The notes under the pieces were generated by a model that did no database searches, was not told the origin of the DNA, and saw only the letters and a program-made list of their open reading frames with translations. From NCBI GenBank assembly GCA_039820405.1, contig JBCBQC010000025.1:3888-67887 (forward strand): a stretch of 64,000 nucleotides of DNA, read 5' to 3'. Position numbers and translations under genes: made by a program. The stretch is from CALLVY01 sp937899855 (lineage in GTDB: Bacteria; Bacteroidota; Bacteroidia; Chitinophagales; Saprospiraceae). Shown here in pieces: positions 24,985 through 36,500 of this stretch (position 1 is its first letter; every line of letters begins with the position of its first letter).

Positions 24985-25614
24985 ATGGAGAGTAGTTTTC
25001 CTTGGTTATTGGCCGCGGTAGTGGGATTTAGTCACGCCTTTGAAGCGGATCATTTGGTGGCGGTGGGGAGCATCGTGACGCGGCGCGACCGTTGGGTACT
25101 GGCGCTAAAGGATGGCATTTATTGGGGCTTGGGACACAGCTCGACCATCTTGTTAATCGGTTTGTTGATGATCGTGGCGCGGGCTACTTTCTTAGAAGCT
25201 TACTTTGGCTTTTTTGAGGCGCTGGTGGGTTTGATGCTGATTGCGCTCGGTTTTTTTCGCTTGTACCGTCGGGGGAGGGGAGGCGCCGAGGAGGTGCCGC
25301 TTGCGGAGCAGGAAGGGCAGCACCACTTGGCTTACGGAGTGGGTTTGCTACACGGATTGGCGGGGAGCGGTGCTCTGGTGTTGCTGGTGATGGCGGATTG
25401 GGCGGGTACTTGGGCGAGTATGGGCTACCTCCTGGTGTTTGGCGCGGGTTCGGTAGTGGGGATGTTGGTGGCGGCTGGTATCTTTGGCCTTCCTTTTTGT
25501 CGGCGTTGGACGGTAGGGGGCTGGTGGTCCGGGGGGCTGGTGTGGCTGTCCTCCCTGTTGTGTATGGGCTACGGTGGTTATCTATTCATCAGTCAAGTCC
25601 AACAATTTTACTAA
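24985..25614 (+). CDS. Nickel permease of the UreH/NiCoT-like type
   Basis: A 209-aa inner-membrane protein with about six transmembrane helices. Residues 17-23 are HAFEADH, the HX4DH nickel-binding signature of NiCoT/UreH transporters, and IYWGLGHSSTILLIG gives the second conserved LGHS motif. A further GLLHGLAGSGALVLLV helix fits the family. Placed one base after the NHL gene within the hydrogenase operon, it most likely imports nickel for the active site. Cobalt transport is possible by family, but the context argues for nickel. Confidence 0.88.
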   Translation: MESSFPWLLAAVVGFSHAFEADHLVAVGSIVTRRDRWVLALKDGIYWGLGHSSTILLIGLLMIVARATFLEAYFGFFEALVGLMLIALGFFRLYRRGRGGAEEVPLAEQEGQHHLAYGVGLLHGLAGSGALVLLVMADWAGTWASMGYLLVFGAGSVVGMLVAAGIFGLPFCRRWTVGGWWSGGLVWLSSLLCMGYGGYLFISQVQQFY

Positions 25615-25656
25615 ATGCTACGCTTCCCAAGCAGCAACCATTAAGACATCCGTGCG

Positions 25657-25890
25657 ATGGAAGAATTTGAACCCCGTGCCTTTTTACGTTTTGCCCTGAG
25701 TCATTTTGGGCTTCCCCTACTCCGGGAGGAAGGGCCTTATTTTTACCTCGACCGGGGCTACTGCATCGAACTGGAGGGTCCCCAATTGTACAAGCTTTCC
25801 CAAAACGATCAAGTGATTGCCCCCTTTGCGGACTTGGAAGAAATGTGTATTTTTATACAAAAGGACCGGCAGCAGTATGAAGAAGATTGA
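25657..25890 (+). CDS. Small hypothetical protein at the 3' end of the hydrogenase operon
   Basis: A 77-aa soluble protein (MEEFEPRAFLRFALSHFGLP, then YFYLDRGYCIELEGPQLYKL). It looks like an alpha/beta fold with two short strands. It overlaps the start of the DUF151 gene by 14 bp, so the two are probably translationally coupled. I recognise no family. Confidence 0.65.
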   Translation: MEEFEPRAFLRFALSHFGLPLLREEGPYFYLDRGYCIELEGPQLYKLSQNDQVIAPFADLEEMCIFIQKDRQQYEED

Positions 25891-26437
25891 GCTCAACATC
25901 ATCGCCTTGGCCAATAGCGAATCCAGTGAAGGAAACTTTGCGTTAATTTTGGAAGAGCAAGCCGGCTTTCGGCGCCTGCCCATCATCATTGGCCCCTTCG
26001 AGGCCCAGGCCATTGCCATTTCGCTGGAGCGCATGCAACCCAAGCGCCCCCTCACCCACGACCTGTTTAAAAATACCCTGGAGCTGCTCGGCGCCCAGAT
26101 CACCGAAATCCTCATTTCCGACCTGGTCGAAGGCGTCTTCTTTGCCACCCTCTACGGCACCCAGTCCGACGGCAGCCCCCTCCAGGTCGACGCCCGCAGC
26201 TCCGACGCCATTGCGCTGGCCGTTCGTTTCCAGTGCCCCATCTACACCACCGAAGCCATTTTGCAAAGTGCGGGCGTAGCGCTCGACAGCCCGAGCAAGG
26301 CCTTTACCAACAAGCGGGGCAGTTTGTCCGAGTATTCGCGGGAGGAATTGGAGCGGTTGCTGGCCCAGGTGTTGGCCAAGGAGGACTACGAGAGTGCGTC
26401 GAAGATTCGGGATGCGCTGGGGAAGAAGGGGGGCTAG
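25877..26437 (+). CDS. DUF151 bifunctional-nuclease family protein with C-terminal UVR motif
   Basis: A 186-aa protein using the ATG at 25877 inside the end of the previous gene. Residues ~1-130 match the DUF151 (bifunctional nuclease) family: ALILEEQAGFRRLPIIIGPF, EAQAIAISLE, RPLTHDLFKNTLELLGAQ, and VDARSSDAIALAVRFQCPIY. The last ~35 residues (SREELERLLAQVLAKEDYES, ASKIRDAL) are a UVR motif like that in UvrB/UvrC. In Bacteroidota this domain pair is widespread and encoded in many contexts; a direct part in hydrogenase function is not implied. It probably belongs to the end of the same transcript. Confidence 0.85.
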   Translation: MKKIELNIIALANSESSEGNFALILEEQAGFRRLPIIIGPFEAQAIAISLERMQPKRPLTHDLFKNTLELLGAQITEILISDLVEGVFFATLYGTQSDGSPLQVDARSSDAIALAVRFQCPIYTTEAILQSAGVALDSPSKAFTNKRGSLSEYSREELERLLAQVLAKEDYESASKIRDALGKKGG

Positions 26438-26440
26438 GGC

Positions 26441-26683
26441 CTAATCCCCCTCCACCAACACCAACAACTCATACGCCACCGCCGCCCGCTCATTCCGCGC
26501 TTCCTCCCAACTCATCGTACCAAAAGCCAATTCCCGCTTCACCACCGCCAGCCGCCGCGCCAACAACACCAGCTTGCGCTCGCGCTGGGCACACCAATGG
26601 CCCAGGCATTGCAGCAGCCGCTGTAATGCCTCCTCTATGCGATCTTCCGCAATGAGCAGTTGAATGGTCTTGACCGGAATCAT
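26441..26683 (-). CDS. Small protein resembling effector-associated domain 11 (EAD11)
   Basis: An 80-aa protein on the opposite strand that ends 3 bp from the end of the DUF151 gene. The pattern 'IQLLIAEDRIEEALQRLLQ' followed by a basic helix, 'LARRLAVVKRELAFGTMSWE' and 'EARNERAAVAYELLVLV' matches the layout of EAD11, an adaptor domain from NLR-like and other conflict proteins. Normally it is fused to an effector or sensor; here it stands alone, with no effector visible nearby. It may be a free adaptor or the remnant of a larger gene. Assignment is by motif only. Confidence 0.6.
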   Translation of the reverse strand: MIPVKTIQLLIAEDRIEEALQRLLQCLGHWCAQRERKLVLLARRLAVVKRELAFGTMSWEEARNERAAVAYELLVLVEGD

Positions 26684-27528
26684 CAGTACGAAGTCTTGAA
26701 CTACAATTTTCGGATCCCGGTGCCGCTGTCCTTACCCCCGATAGGGCAAGCGATGCAAAGGCGCGGGTGGTTGGGGCGTAGCCGAAGACCGAGCTGATGA
26801 AGGACGTCAAGTCAAATGTTTATCCTAAGATGGGATCAAATATCGGGCTATTCGATCCGGGGGAACGGACCGGGTCGGTCCGCTTGATATATACAATACG
26901 ACCAATACAAGCCAAACGCGGCGCCATAAGTTTCGCATACACCGTACTGGTCCAAAAATAAATCGCGGCAAGACTTTACCAGGAGGGCTGGAGCCTCCCG
27001 AAATCATTATTAATGTGGAGGTCCCCACTAATTTAGAGCCTTAACTTTAGTTTCGATTACCAAGCAAAGTGGGGCCGCTGGCAAAATTTTTTGAATGCTA
27101 AATTGGCGACATTGTGGTTTTATTCCTAAATTAGGGTGTTGTTAGTTCTGAACAACCAAAGATACTGCCCTTTATCTCAATATTCTGCCAGCCGCTAAGT
27201 TTGCTTTTTCAAGAGCGGCTTCAACAAAATCACACGTAGTAGCTAAAATTGTCAAAACACGTCTGAGTACGGAACGGTAAGTCCGGTGCTCAAACGAATC
27301 TTACTGTCATTGACCCAACAAATGTTGCGCTCGTGCAGTGCAACCCTAACTGCTTACCTAAGGCTTAACTGTAATCGCCGGGATTGATCCCCCCCAATCA
27401 TTCCCTGATCCGTTGACGCCACGATCCGTTCGTCGTCTCCCAATCCAGTACCACCGGTACTGCTGGGATGTTTATGCCCCAACGCTAGGCCTTACTTTAC
27501 TATTGATAAATTGTCTAACTGCTGTCGT
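26684..27528. other. Intergenic region before the giant surface-protein operon
   Basis: About 845 bp, lower in GC than the genes around it. I see no credible coding frame, RNA gene or IS end. It contains one compact inverted repeat (separate entry). It must hold the promoters for the EAD11-like gene and for the plus-strand operon, but I found no exact TAnnTTTG box at a suitable distance from 27529. Confidence 0.5.
26866..26882. repeat. Perfect 7-bp inverted repeat
   Basis: CGGACCG (26866-26872) and CGGTCCG (26876-26882) are exact inverse copies separated by GGT. With a 3-nt loop it could form a short RNA hairpin or serve as a dimeric-protein binding site. It lies 183 bp upstream of the EAD11-like gene start. 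No T run follows on either strand. Confidence 0.35.
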
Positions 27529-30500
27529 ATGAAGCATTTGTTCGCTTTTCTATTGCTGTTGGTACCCCTTTGGTCCCTCCCCTCGCTTTCCGCCCAAACC
27601 CAGGCCGCCTACCTGCGTTCTACCGTAGGTCAGCCCTGGAATAGTGCTACTAACAATACCATTATGGACGATGTGTTCGGCGCGGGCAGTTGGTCCGATC
27701 TGCGCTACGAAACCGTCGATATCGCCACGCTCCTGGCCGATCATACCCTGCTCTTTATGGAGGGCAGCGACGACAATGCCAACGAGCTGGAGACCTTTCT
27801 GACTACCCACCGCCCCGCCATCGAAAGCTGGGTGAGCAATGGGGGCAACATCTTTTTCAACGCCGCCCCCAACGAAGGCAACGGCATGAACTTTGGCTTC
27901 GGAGGCATCAGCCTCAGTTATAACGGAAGCAACAACACCGGCACCGCGCGGGCCTACGACGTTTCCCTGCCCCTCTTCAACGGCCCCTTCCTCCCCGTAC
28001 TGGCCAACTGGTCGGGCAATTCCTTTGCCCACGCCACCATCAGCGGACCGGGAATGGATACCCTGGTCGTCGACCTCAGCAACGCCAGCCGCGTCGTCGT
28101 TGCCTCCAAAAATTGGGGGGCCGGGCGCGTTATTTTTGGAGGCATGACCACCGTCAACTTTCACAGCCCCTCCTCCGAATCTTTTAACCTCCGACGCAAT
28201 ATCCTGGAGTCGCTCAAGTTCAATCCCGTTCCCCTGGATGCCGGTATCGTCAGTGTGGATTCTCCACGCGTCTTTTGCGCGGGCCCGCACGACATCGAGG
28301 TGACCCTGGCCAATCTGGGCCTCGATACCTTGTTCGACGTTACGGTCAACTGGGAGTTCAACGGTGTCGCCGCCACCCCCCTGATGTACAATACGCCACT
28401 CGATACCTTTGGCAGTGGCAACAATACGGTGAGCCTGGTACTGGGTACGGAAAATTTCGTGGCGGGGCAGTTGTACACCATCAAGGCCTGGACCACCAAC
28501 CCCAACGGAATGGCCGATACGGTCAACTTTAACGATACCTCCACCGTGGTCGTCTCGCCCGGGCTGGCGGGTACCTACACGATCGGAGGCGCTACGCCCG
28601 ATTATCCCACCTTCGCTGCGGCGCTCGCGGACCTACACACCTTCGGCGTTTGCGATTCGGTGACCTTTAACGTGCGCAACGGTACCTACAACGAACAGCT
28701 GGAATTTCTATCCGTGGCGGGTGCGGGGGCCAATAGCCCAATCGTATTCCAATCCGAATCGGGAGACAGCACGCAGGTGATCCTTAGCTTTTTTAACAAC
28801 TCCAGTTCGACCAACTATACGCTCCTGCTCAACGGTGTCGACTGGCTGACCCTCCGGGGGATGACCCTCGAAGCAAGCGGAACGAGCTTCTCCCGGGTGA
28901 TTTCGATGATTGGTGGGGTCAACCACCTCCGCTTGGAAAATAACGTGATCCGGAGTAGTTCGACTACCTCCACGTCGACCAATCGCAGCTTGGTGTATTT
29001 TACCACCAATACGGTCAATGAGTTTTTACATGTTAGCCACAATGTGTTTCAGAATGGGAGTGGTGGTTTGTATTTCAACGGTCCTACGAATAACAACAAC
29101 TACCTCGCCGGCTTGGAAGTGCTCGACAACGAGTTCGTCAATCAATACGCCTTTGGCATGTACCTGGTATACCATACCGGCGCCCTCATCGATGGCAATC
29201 GCTTTGAAGTCGGGGGGACTTACAATTCCTACCGGGGCATCCACCTGTTCCGCAATTACGGTTCGCCACGGATCACCACCAACCAAATGTACCTCCCCTT
29301 TGGTTACCGGGGAATTCTACTCGACGAAGTTTACGGTAGCGTGGCCGATCCCGTCTTGGTGGCCAATAATTTCGTGTCCGTTGATGGGACCAGTACTTCG
29401 TACGGGATTTACTCGGAGGATGGGACCTACCAAAACATTTTTCACAATACCGTTCGGGTAGGGAGTACTTCCCTTGGCAGTCGTCCCTTCATGGTGACGA
29501 GTGGCAACAACAAGGTGGTGTTCAATAATATCCTGGCCAACTACGGGGGAGGACTGGCCTTTTATACCAATACCCCCTCCGCCATCGGCAGCTCGGATTA
29601 CAACGATCTGTATACCACGGGGCCCAACCTGGGCTTCTGGAGTGGCAACCAGGCTGATCTCGATACCTGGCGTACCAACAGTGGGCAAGACCTCAACTCG
29701 CTGTCGACCGATCCGCTTTTTGCCGATCCTACCAACTACGTAGTTCGCGAGATTTTGCTCAACGCCGCGGCCTTACCGACGCCCCAGGTACTTGGCGATA
29801 TCGAAGGAGAACTGCGCGACGCCAGCCCCGATATCGGCGCCGATGAATGGACGCCGCCCAACAGCGACGCGTTCCTCGTTCAATTTCAACAACCGGAGGC
29901 GCCCTTCCCGGTGGGCAACCAGTCCGTAGCGGTCTTACTCAAAAACAACGGTACCGACTCGCTCTTTACCGCCGACATCGACTGGGCGTTTAACGGCAGT
30001 GTACAGTCGCCCTTCAACTGGTCGGGTACCCTGGGAAGTGGGGATACCACTACGGTTGCCATCGGTAGCATGGCCTTTGTCGTCAATCAGGATTATGCCC
30101 TCCGTGCTTGGGTATCGAATCCCAATGGTGGGGTGGACGCCGTGCCAGACAACGATACTACGCTGGTGGAAAACTTGTACGTCGCACTGGGGGGCAACTA
30201 CACGCTCGGGGGACTCAGCCCGGACTTCAATACCTTTGGCGAAGCCGTGACCAACCTCACCTTGGGGGGCGTAGTGGATTCGGTGATCTTTGACGTTCGC
30301 GATGGTACTTACAACGAACAATTGGTCTTTACCCCCATCCTGGGCGCCGGCGCCGATAAATCCGTTCGCTTCCAATCCGAGTTGGGCGACAGTACGGCGG
30401 TGACCCTTACCTTTGATTCCCCTTCGTCGGCCAACTATACGATCTATCTCAATGGGGTCGACCACCTGAGCTTTGCCAGGATGACCCTGGCCGCGACCGA

Positions 30501-33500
30501 TGCCAATTACGGCCGCATCATCCACCTCGACGGGGCTTCCAATCGCATCCGCCTGGAAAACAATCGTTTGCTGGGCGTACCCGCCACGTCTACCTCCACA
30601 AACCGGGCCTTGATTTACAGTACCAGTGGCTTCGTCAACGATAGCCTTCAGTTGTACCACAATTATCTGCAAAACGGTAGCTACGGGCTGTACTTCCGAG
30701 CCAGTACGAGCCACGTATCGGGAACCGAAGTGGTGGGCAATACCTTTGAAAATCAGTACTACCGGGCCATGGATATGGACGAGCACAACCGCCCGGTTAT
30801 CAACGACAACCTTATTCAAACCAATAGCGCCTCTACGGATTACACCGGTATCTATTCCAATGATTCAAACCTCGGGGCGGAGGTGCGGCGCAACCGCGTA
30901 CTGGCCAATGCCTACGGGGCGGGGATGCGCTTTTTTGACATGACGGGGACGATCGCCAACCAGGCCTGGATCGCCAACAATTACGTGGAGATCGGTGCCA
31001 ATCAGGGCAATACGGTGTACGGCATCTTTTTTTCCTCCGGGAGTTACCACCAGTTGCACTACAATTCGGTACGGGTTACCAGTACCGGACTCAACGCCAG
31101 TGCCCTCTACTTTTCGGGTGGGTCAAACAAGCGCTTGAGCAACAACATTTGGTCCAACTACGGTGGCGGATTGGCCTTCTTTACGAGCTCCACGGGTAAT
31201 GTTCTCAGTTCGGATTTCAATAACTTTTTCACCCCCGGCCCCAATTTCTTGAGCTGGGGAGGTACCCTGTGGCCGACCTTGAGCGATTGGCAAAATGCGG
31301 GGAATCTCACCGAAGTCAATTCGATTTCGGTACCTCCTTTCTTCCGAGCCCCGAACGACTACCGCACCGCGCAAAGTGCGCTCAACGGGGCGGCCAATCC
31401 GCTGCCCGAAGTGCTGATCGATCTGGAAGGGGAAGTACGCGATAGCCTCCAACCCGATATTGGAGCGGACGAATTTGACCTACCCGCCACCGATGCCGGG
31501 GTGAGTGCAGTGCTCATTCCCGACATTCCCTTCCCCATTGGCAACCAATTGATCCAAGCCATTTTACGGAACCACGGTAGCGATACGCTGCGGAGCGTCA
31601 CCATCAACTGGACGGTCAACGGCACCCCGCAGGCGCCCATCAACTGGACCGGGACCCTCCTCGGTAGTGATACCCTCCGGCTTGACCTCAATAGCGTCAA
31701 CTTTGCCCTCAACCAAGCCTACGAACTGCGGGCCTGGACTTCCAGTCCCAACGGCGGTGCCGACCCCATCGCGGTCAACGATACCGCCGGAGTGGACAAC
31801 CTCTACGCCGGTCTGACCGGTACCTACACCATCGGTGGGGTGAGCCCGGACTTTTCGGACTTTAGCAATGCCGCCAACGTACTCAACATCGGTGGGGTAG
31901 TGGGGCCCGTTACCTTCAACGTCCGCGATGGTGTGTACGAGGAGCAAATTTGGCTCCGCGAATTCCCGGGGAGCGACAGCCTCCGGCAGGTCCTCTTCCA
32001 GTCCGAATCGGGCGACAGTACGGCGGTCACCCTGCGCTTCGCACTCGGCAGCAGCAATAACTATTTGGTGCTCCACGACGGGACGCAGTGGGTACGCTGG
32101 CGTCAGTTGGGTTTTGAAAGTGCGAGTAGCCTCTACCAACGGCTAATGGTCTTTAGCAACGGTGCGGGCCACATCGATCTGGAGCAGAATTTCCTCCGAG
32201 GACCCGCTACCACCTCCACCACCACCCTGCGGGCCCTGGTGTACATGCCCAACAGTAACCTCATCGAGAACCTTCGCCTCCGGAACAATCGCTTCGTCGG
32301 GGGAAGTCACGGGATCTACCTTTTGGGCAATACGAATGGTGGCAACTACGCGGGCGGAATCGAAGTGGACGGCAATAGCTTTACCGATCATTACTACCGA
32401 GCAATGTATCTCGGTGGGCTGCGAACGGCCAAGGTGCGGAACAATACTTTTCTCAGCAATTCGAACTACTCCAACATCCGGGGCTTCGAGATTGCCAACA
32501 GTTACTTCGGTTTGGAAATGACGGGCAATCGCGTGTCGGGGCAAAATACCGGAATTGGAATCTTCCTCGATGATGTGTACGGTACGGTAGATCAAACCGT
32601 ACTGCTGGCGAATAACTTCGTTCAGGTGGGGGGAACCAACACCGTCCAGGGCATTTACGTGGACCGGGGGAATTACCAAAAGATTTACCACAATTCGGTC
32701 AACCTGACCAATACCAATTCGAACAGCTACGCTTACTTTGCCAACTCGGGGAGTAATCGCCAGGTGTACAATAACATTTTTGCCAACGTGGGCGGCGGTC
32801 GGACCTACTACACCAACTCGACGACCGGGTCGCTCCAATCGGATCACAATGACCTGTACACCACCGGGCCCACCCTAGGTTTTTACGGTAGTACGACCTA
32901 CGCCGATCTGGCCACCTGGCAAAGTGGGGCCAACCGCGACACCAACTCCGTATCGATCGACCCCTTGTTCGTTTCGGATACTGACCTGCACGTTACCAAT
33001 GTCCTGCTGGACAAACTGGGACTGGGGGTCGCCGAGGTTCCCGTCGACATTGACGGGGAAGCGCGGGATCCGGCCCGGCCGGACCTGGGAGCGGATGAGT
33101 TTTTTACCGCTACCGAAGATGCCAGCCTCGTTTCGATCGACTCGCCAGTGATGCCCTTCGCCGCGGATTTGCAGTCCGTCTTCGTGACGGTGTTGAACAA
33201 TGGTTTGGATACGCTCGAAAGTCTGGAGCTCTACTGGGAAGTGAACGGGGTGGTACAGGCGCCTTTCAACTGGACGGGCAATCTGCTCTCCGGCGAGACG
33301 GCGGATTCGGTCAACCTGGGCAACTTTACCTTTGAGTTGGATACTGCCTACACCATCCGCGCCTGGACGGCCAATCCCAACGGACTGCCCGACTTGGAAA
33401 ACTTTAACGATACCACCGAAGTAAGCAATCTTTATGCGGCCCTCGGTGGAGAGTATACCCTGGGAGGAAGCAATCCCAATTTTATCAGTTTTAACCACGC

Positions 33501-36500
33501 CGCTACCAGCCTGGCCAACGGTGGCGTCATCGCACCGGTGACCTTTAACGTCCGCAATGGTACCTACGAAGAGCAGGTCAGCTTTGGGGCCGTGCTCGGT
33601 GCCGATGCGACCAATACCATTACCTTCCAATCCGAACAGGGCGATAGCAGTGCGGTCTTGCTCCGCTACGGCAACACCACCAATACCACCAACTACGTCC
33701 TCCAGCTCGACGGCGCCGATTACTTCCGCTTCCGCCAACTGAGCTTGGAGTCGACCAGCTCGGTCTACTCGCGAGTGATCTTTCTGTTCAATGGGGCGAG
33801 TTACAACGAGTGGACGGGCAATATCGTCACCGGCCCCAATTTGACTTCGACGGGCACCAACCAAGCCCTGGTCTATTCCACGTCCACGGATGATGAATAC
33901 AATGTCTTCCGCTACAATCGCTTTGTGGAAGGCAGCTACGGCATCTATCTGATCGGAACCAATACGGCCAATACCGAACGCGGAACGGTTATCGAGTACA
34001 ACGACTTTAGGGGACAGTACTACATGGGAATTCGATTCCTCTATCAGGATGCGCCGCGGGTGTCTTACAATACCATCGTTGGGAATAGCGTATACTGCTG
34101 TAGCTACTACGGGGTGTATACGAACAGCTGTCAGAACGACTGGACCTACCTGGGCAACACCCTGACCGATATCGACCACGGCTTTGGTTTTTACTTTACC
34201 AACACCGACGGGAGCCCAACGGCCCGTGGCCTGCTGGCCAACAACTTTGTGTCGGTGGGTCAGGGAGCGAGTCGGGCGAGCTACGGCATTTATTTGACCG
34301 CCAGCGATTACAACGATATCTACTACAATTCGGTACGGGTGGAATCGAGCAATGGTTCCAGTCGAGCCTTCTTCCTGGCGGGTAACGAGACCCGCGTCAA
34401 GAACAATATCTTCGCCAATTTTAACCAGGGCCACGCTTACTACAAGCAATCGGGCAACAACCTGGAGACCGACTTCAACGCCCTCTACGCACCCCAAGCA
34501 ACCCTGGCCTACTGGGACGGCAGCAATGCGACGGACCTCAGCACCTGGCGGAGCCTCAGTGGGGGGGCAGCCAATTCGCGCAGCAGCGATCCGGCTTTTG
34601 TATCCCCCACCGACCTCCACGTCGACGATGTGGACCTGAACAATACGGGGATCCCCCTGGCCAGCGTCAGCGTCGACTACGACGGGGAGGCGCGGGATCC
34701 CCTTACCCCCGACATCGGTGCGGATGAATTTACCCCCATCACCACCAACGATGCCGAAGTACTGGCCATCCTCAGCCCCCAGCCCACGGTTCCCTTCGCG
34801 GCGGGTGTGCAGGACGTGGTGGTCGAAATCAAAAACAACGGGGCCGATACCCTACTGCAAGTCAACATCGACTGGACGGCGAATGGCTTGCCCCAGCTGC
34901 CTTATAGCTGGACGGGCTTCCTTGAGCCGGGCGAACGCGATACCGTGACCCTGGGAAGTTTTAACTTTAACCTGGGCTTCTCCAACAACCTGCTCGTCGT
35001 TAGCTCCCAACCCAATGGGCAAGCCGACAACAACACCAGTAACGATACGATTCAGGTCCAAGACCTGTATCCGGCGCTTTTGGGGACCTACACGATCGGA
35101 GGCTCCTTCCCCGATTTCCCTTCTTTTAGCGCCGCCGCCACCTCGCTCAACAACGGGGGTATCCTGGGTCCGGTCACCTTCCAAGTCCGCAATGGTACCT
35201 ACAACGAACAGCTGATCCTGGGCTCCATCCGGGGCAGTGGGCCCGCCAACCCGATCCTCTTCCAAGCGGAGAATGGCCAATCCGATTTTGTACGACTTGA
35301 ACACCAAAATAGCAACGTAAGCAATTATGTCGTACGGCTGGACGGTACCGATTACATCACCCTCCAAAACCTGACCCTTCGCTCCCTGGGCGTCTTTGCG
35401 CGCATCATCAGTCTGAACAACGGGGCCAATAACGTAAGCATCCTCAACAACCAACTGATTGCGGCGGGCGACGATAATGACGAACTGATCTATTCCCAGA
35501 ACGATACCGATCAAAACCTGCTCATCCAGGGCAATCGTTTTGTGGATGGTGGGTCCGGGGTCTTTCTCTTTGGGCAGAATACTTCCCAATTGGAATCGGG
35601 GACGCGGATTTTGGACAACGTCTTCGAAAATCAAACCCGCTACGGCATTTACCTCTACTACCACGATGCGCCCCTGGTGCTGGACAACCAAATTACGACC
35701 AACAGTACGCGGAGTGATTACCACGGTATTTTTATGCGGCATTGCGACCGGGACTTCCGCGTGGAGCGCAACCGCATTATCGGAGGCCGCGGCTACGGTA
35801 TCCAAGCCAACCGCTGCGATGCCAATTTGAACGAACGGGCCCGGATCGCCAACAACTTTATCCAGGTGGGAGGAACGAATGTGGCCTACGGCATCTACGT
35901 CTTCAGCGGGCAGTTTATCAACTTCTACCACAATAGCGTTCACCTGACCAATACCGATCCCAACAGTCGGGTTTTTTACAATTCTTCGGGGGCGAACAAA
36001 AACGTCTTGAACAACGTCTTTGCCAACTCGGGTGGAGGACTGGCCTATTACGCGGCTACCAGCCTGGCTTCGTCCAACTTTAACGACCTCTACACCACGG
36101 GCCCCAGTTTGGGGTACTGGCTCGGCACGACCGTGAGCGACCTGAGTGCCTGGCGCGCCCTAAGTGGCCGCGACTTCAACTCGGTATCGGCCAATCCGCT
36201 GTTTTACTCGGATACCGACTTACACGCCCTCCAAGTGGCGCTCGATAGCGCCGCTACCTCCGTAAGTGGCCTGACGATCGACATCGATGGCGAGGCCCGC
36301 GATGCGACCTTCCCCGACATCGGGGCGGATGAGTTTGACTTTCTCGAGGACGATCTGGGCATCATTGCCTTCCTCGATCCGCAGGAGGCTTGCGATTTGG
36401 GGAATGGCGAAAGGGTGAAGGTGGTGGTCCAAAATTACGGTGGGCTGTCGCAAAGTGGTTTTGATCTGGCTTACCGGATCGGTACGGCCGCGCCGGTGGT

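Noticed and set aside
26825..27028. Minus-strand 67-aa frame in the intergenic region
   Set aside because: No coding-like features, no start context, and irregular composition.
28561..36340. CRISPR-like or satellite repeat
   Set aside because: The periodicity is protein-domain repetition in one long reading frame, with diverged nucleotide sequence.
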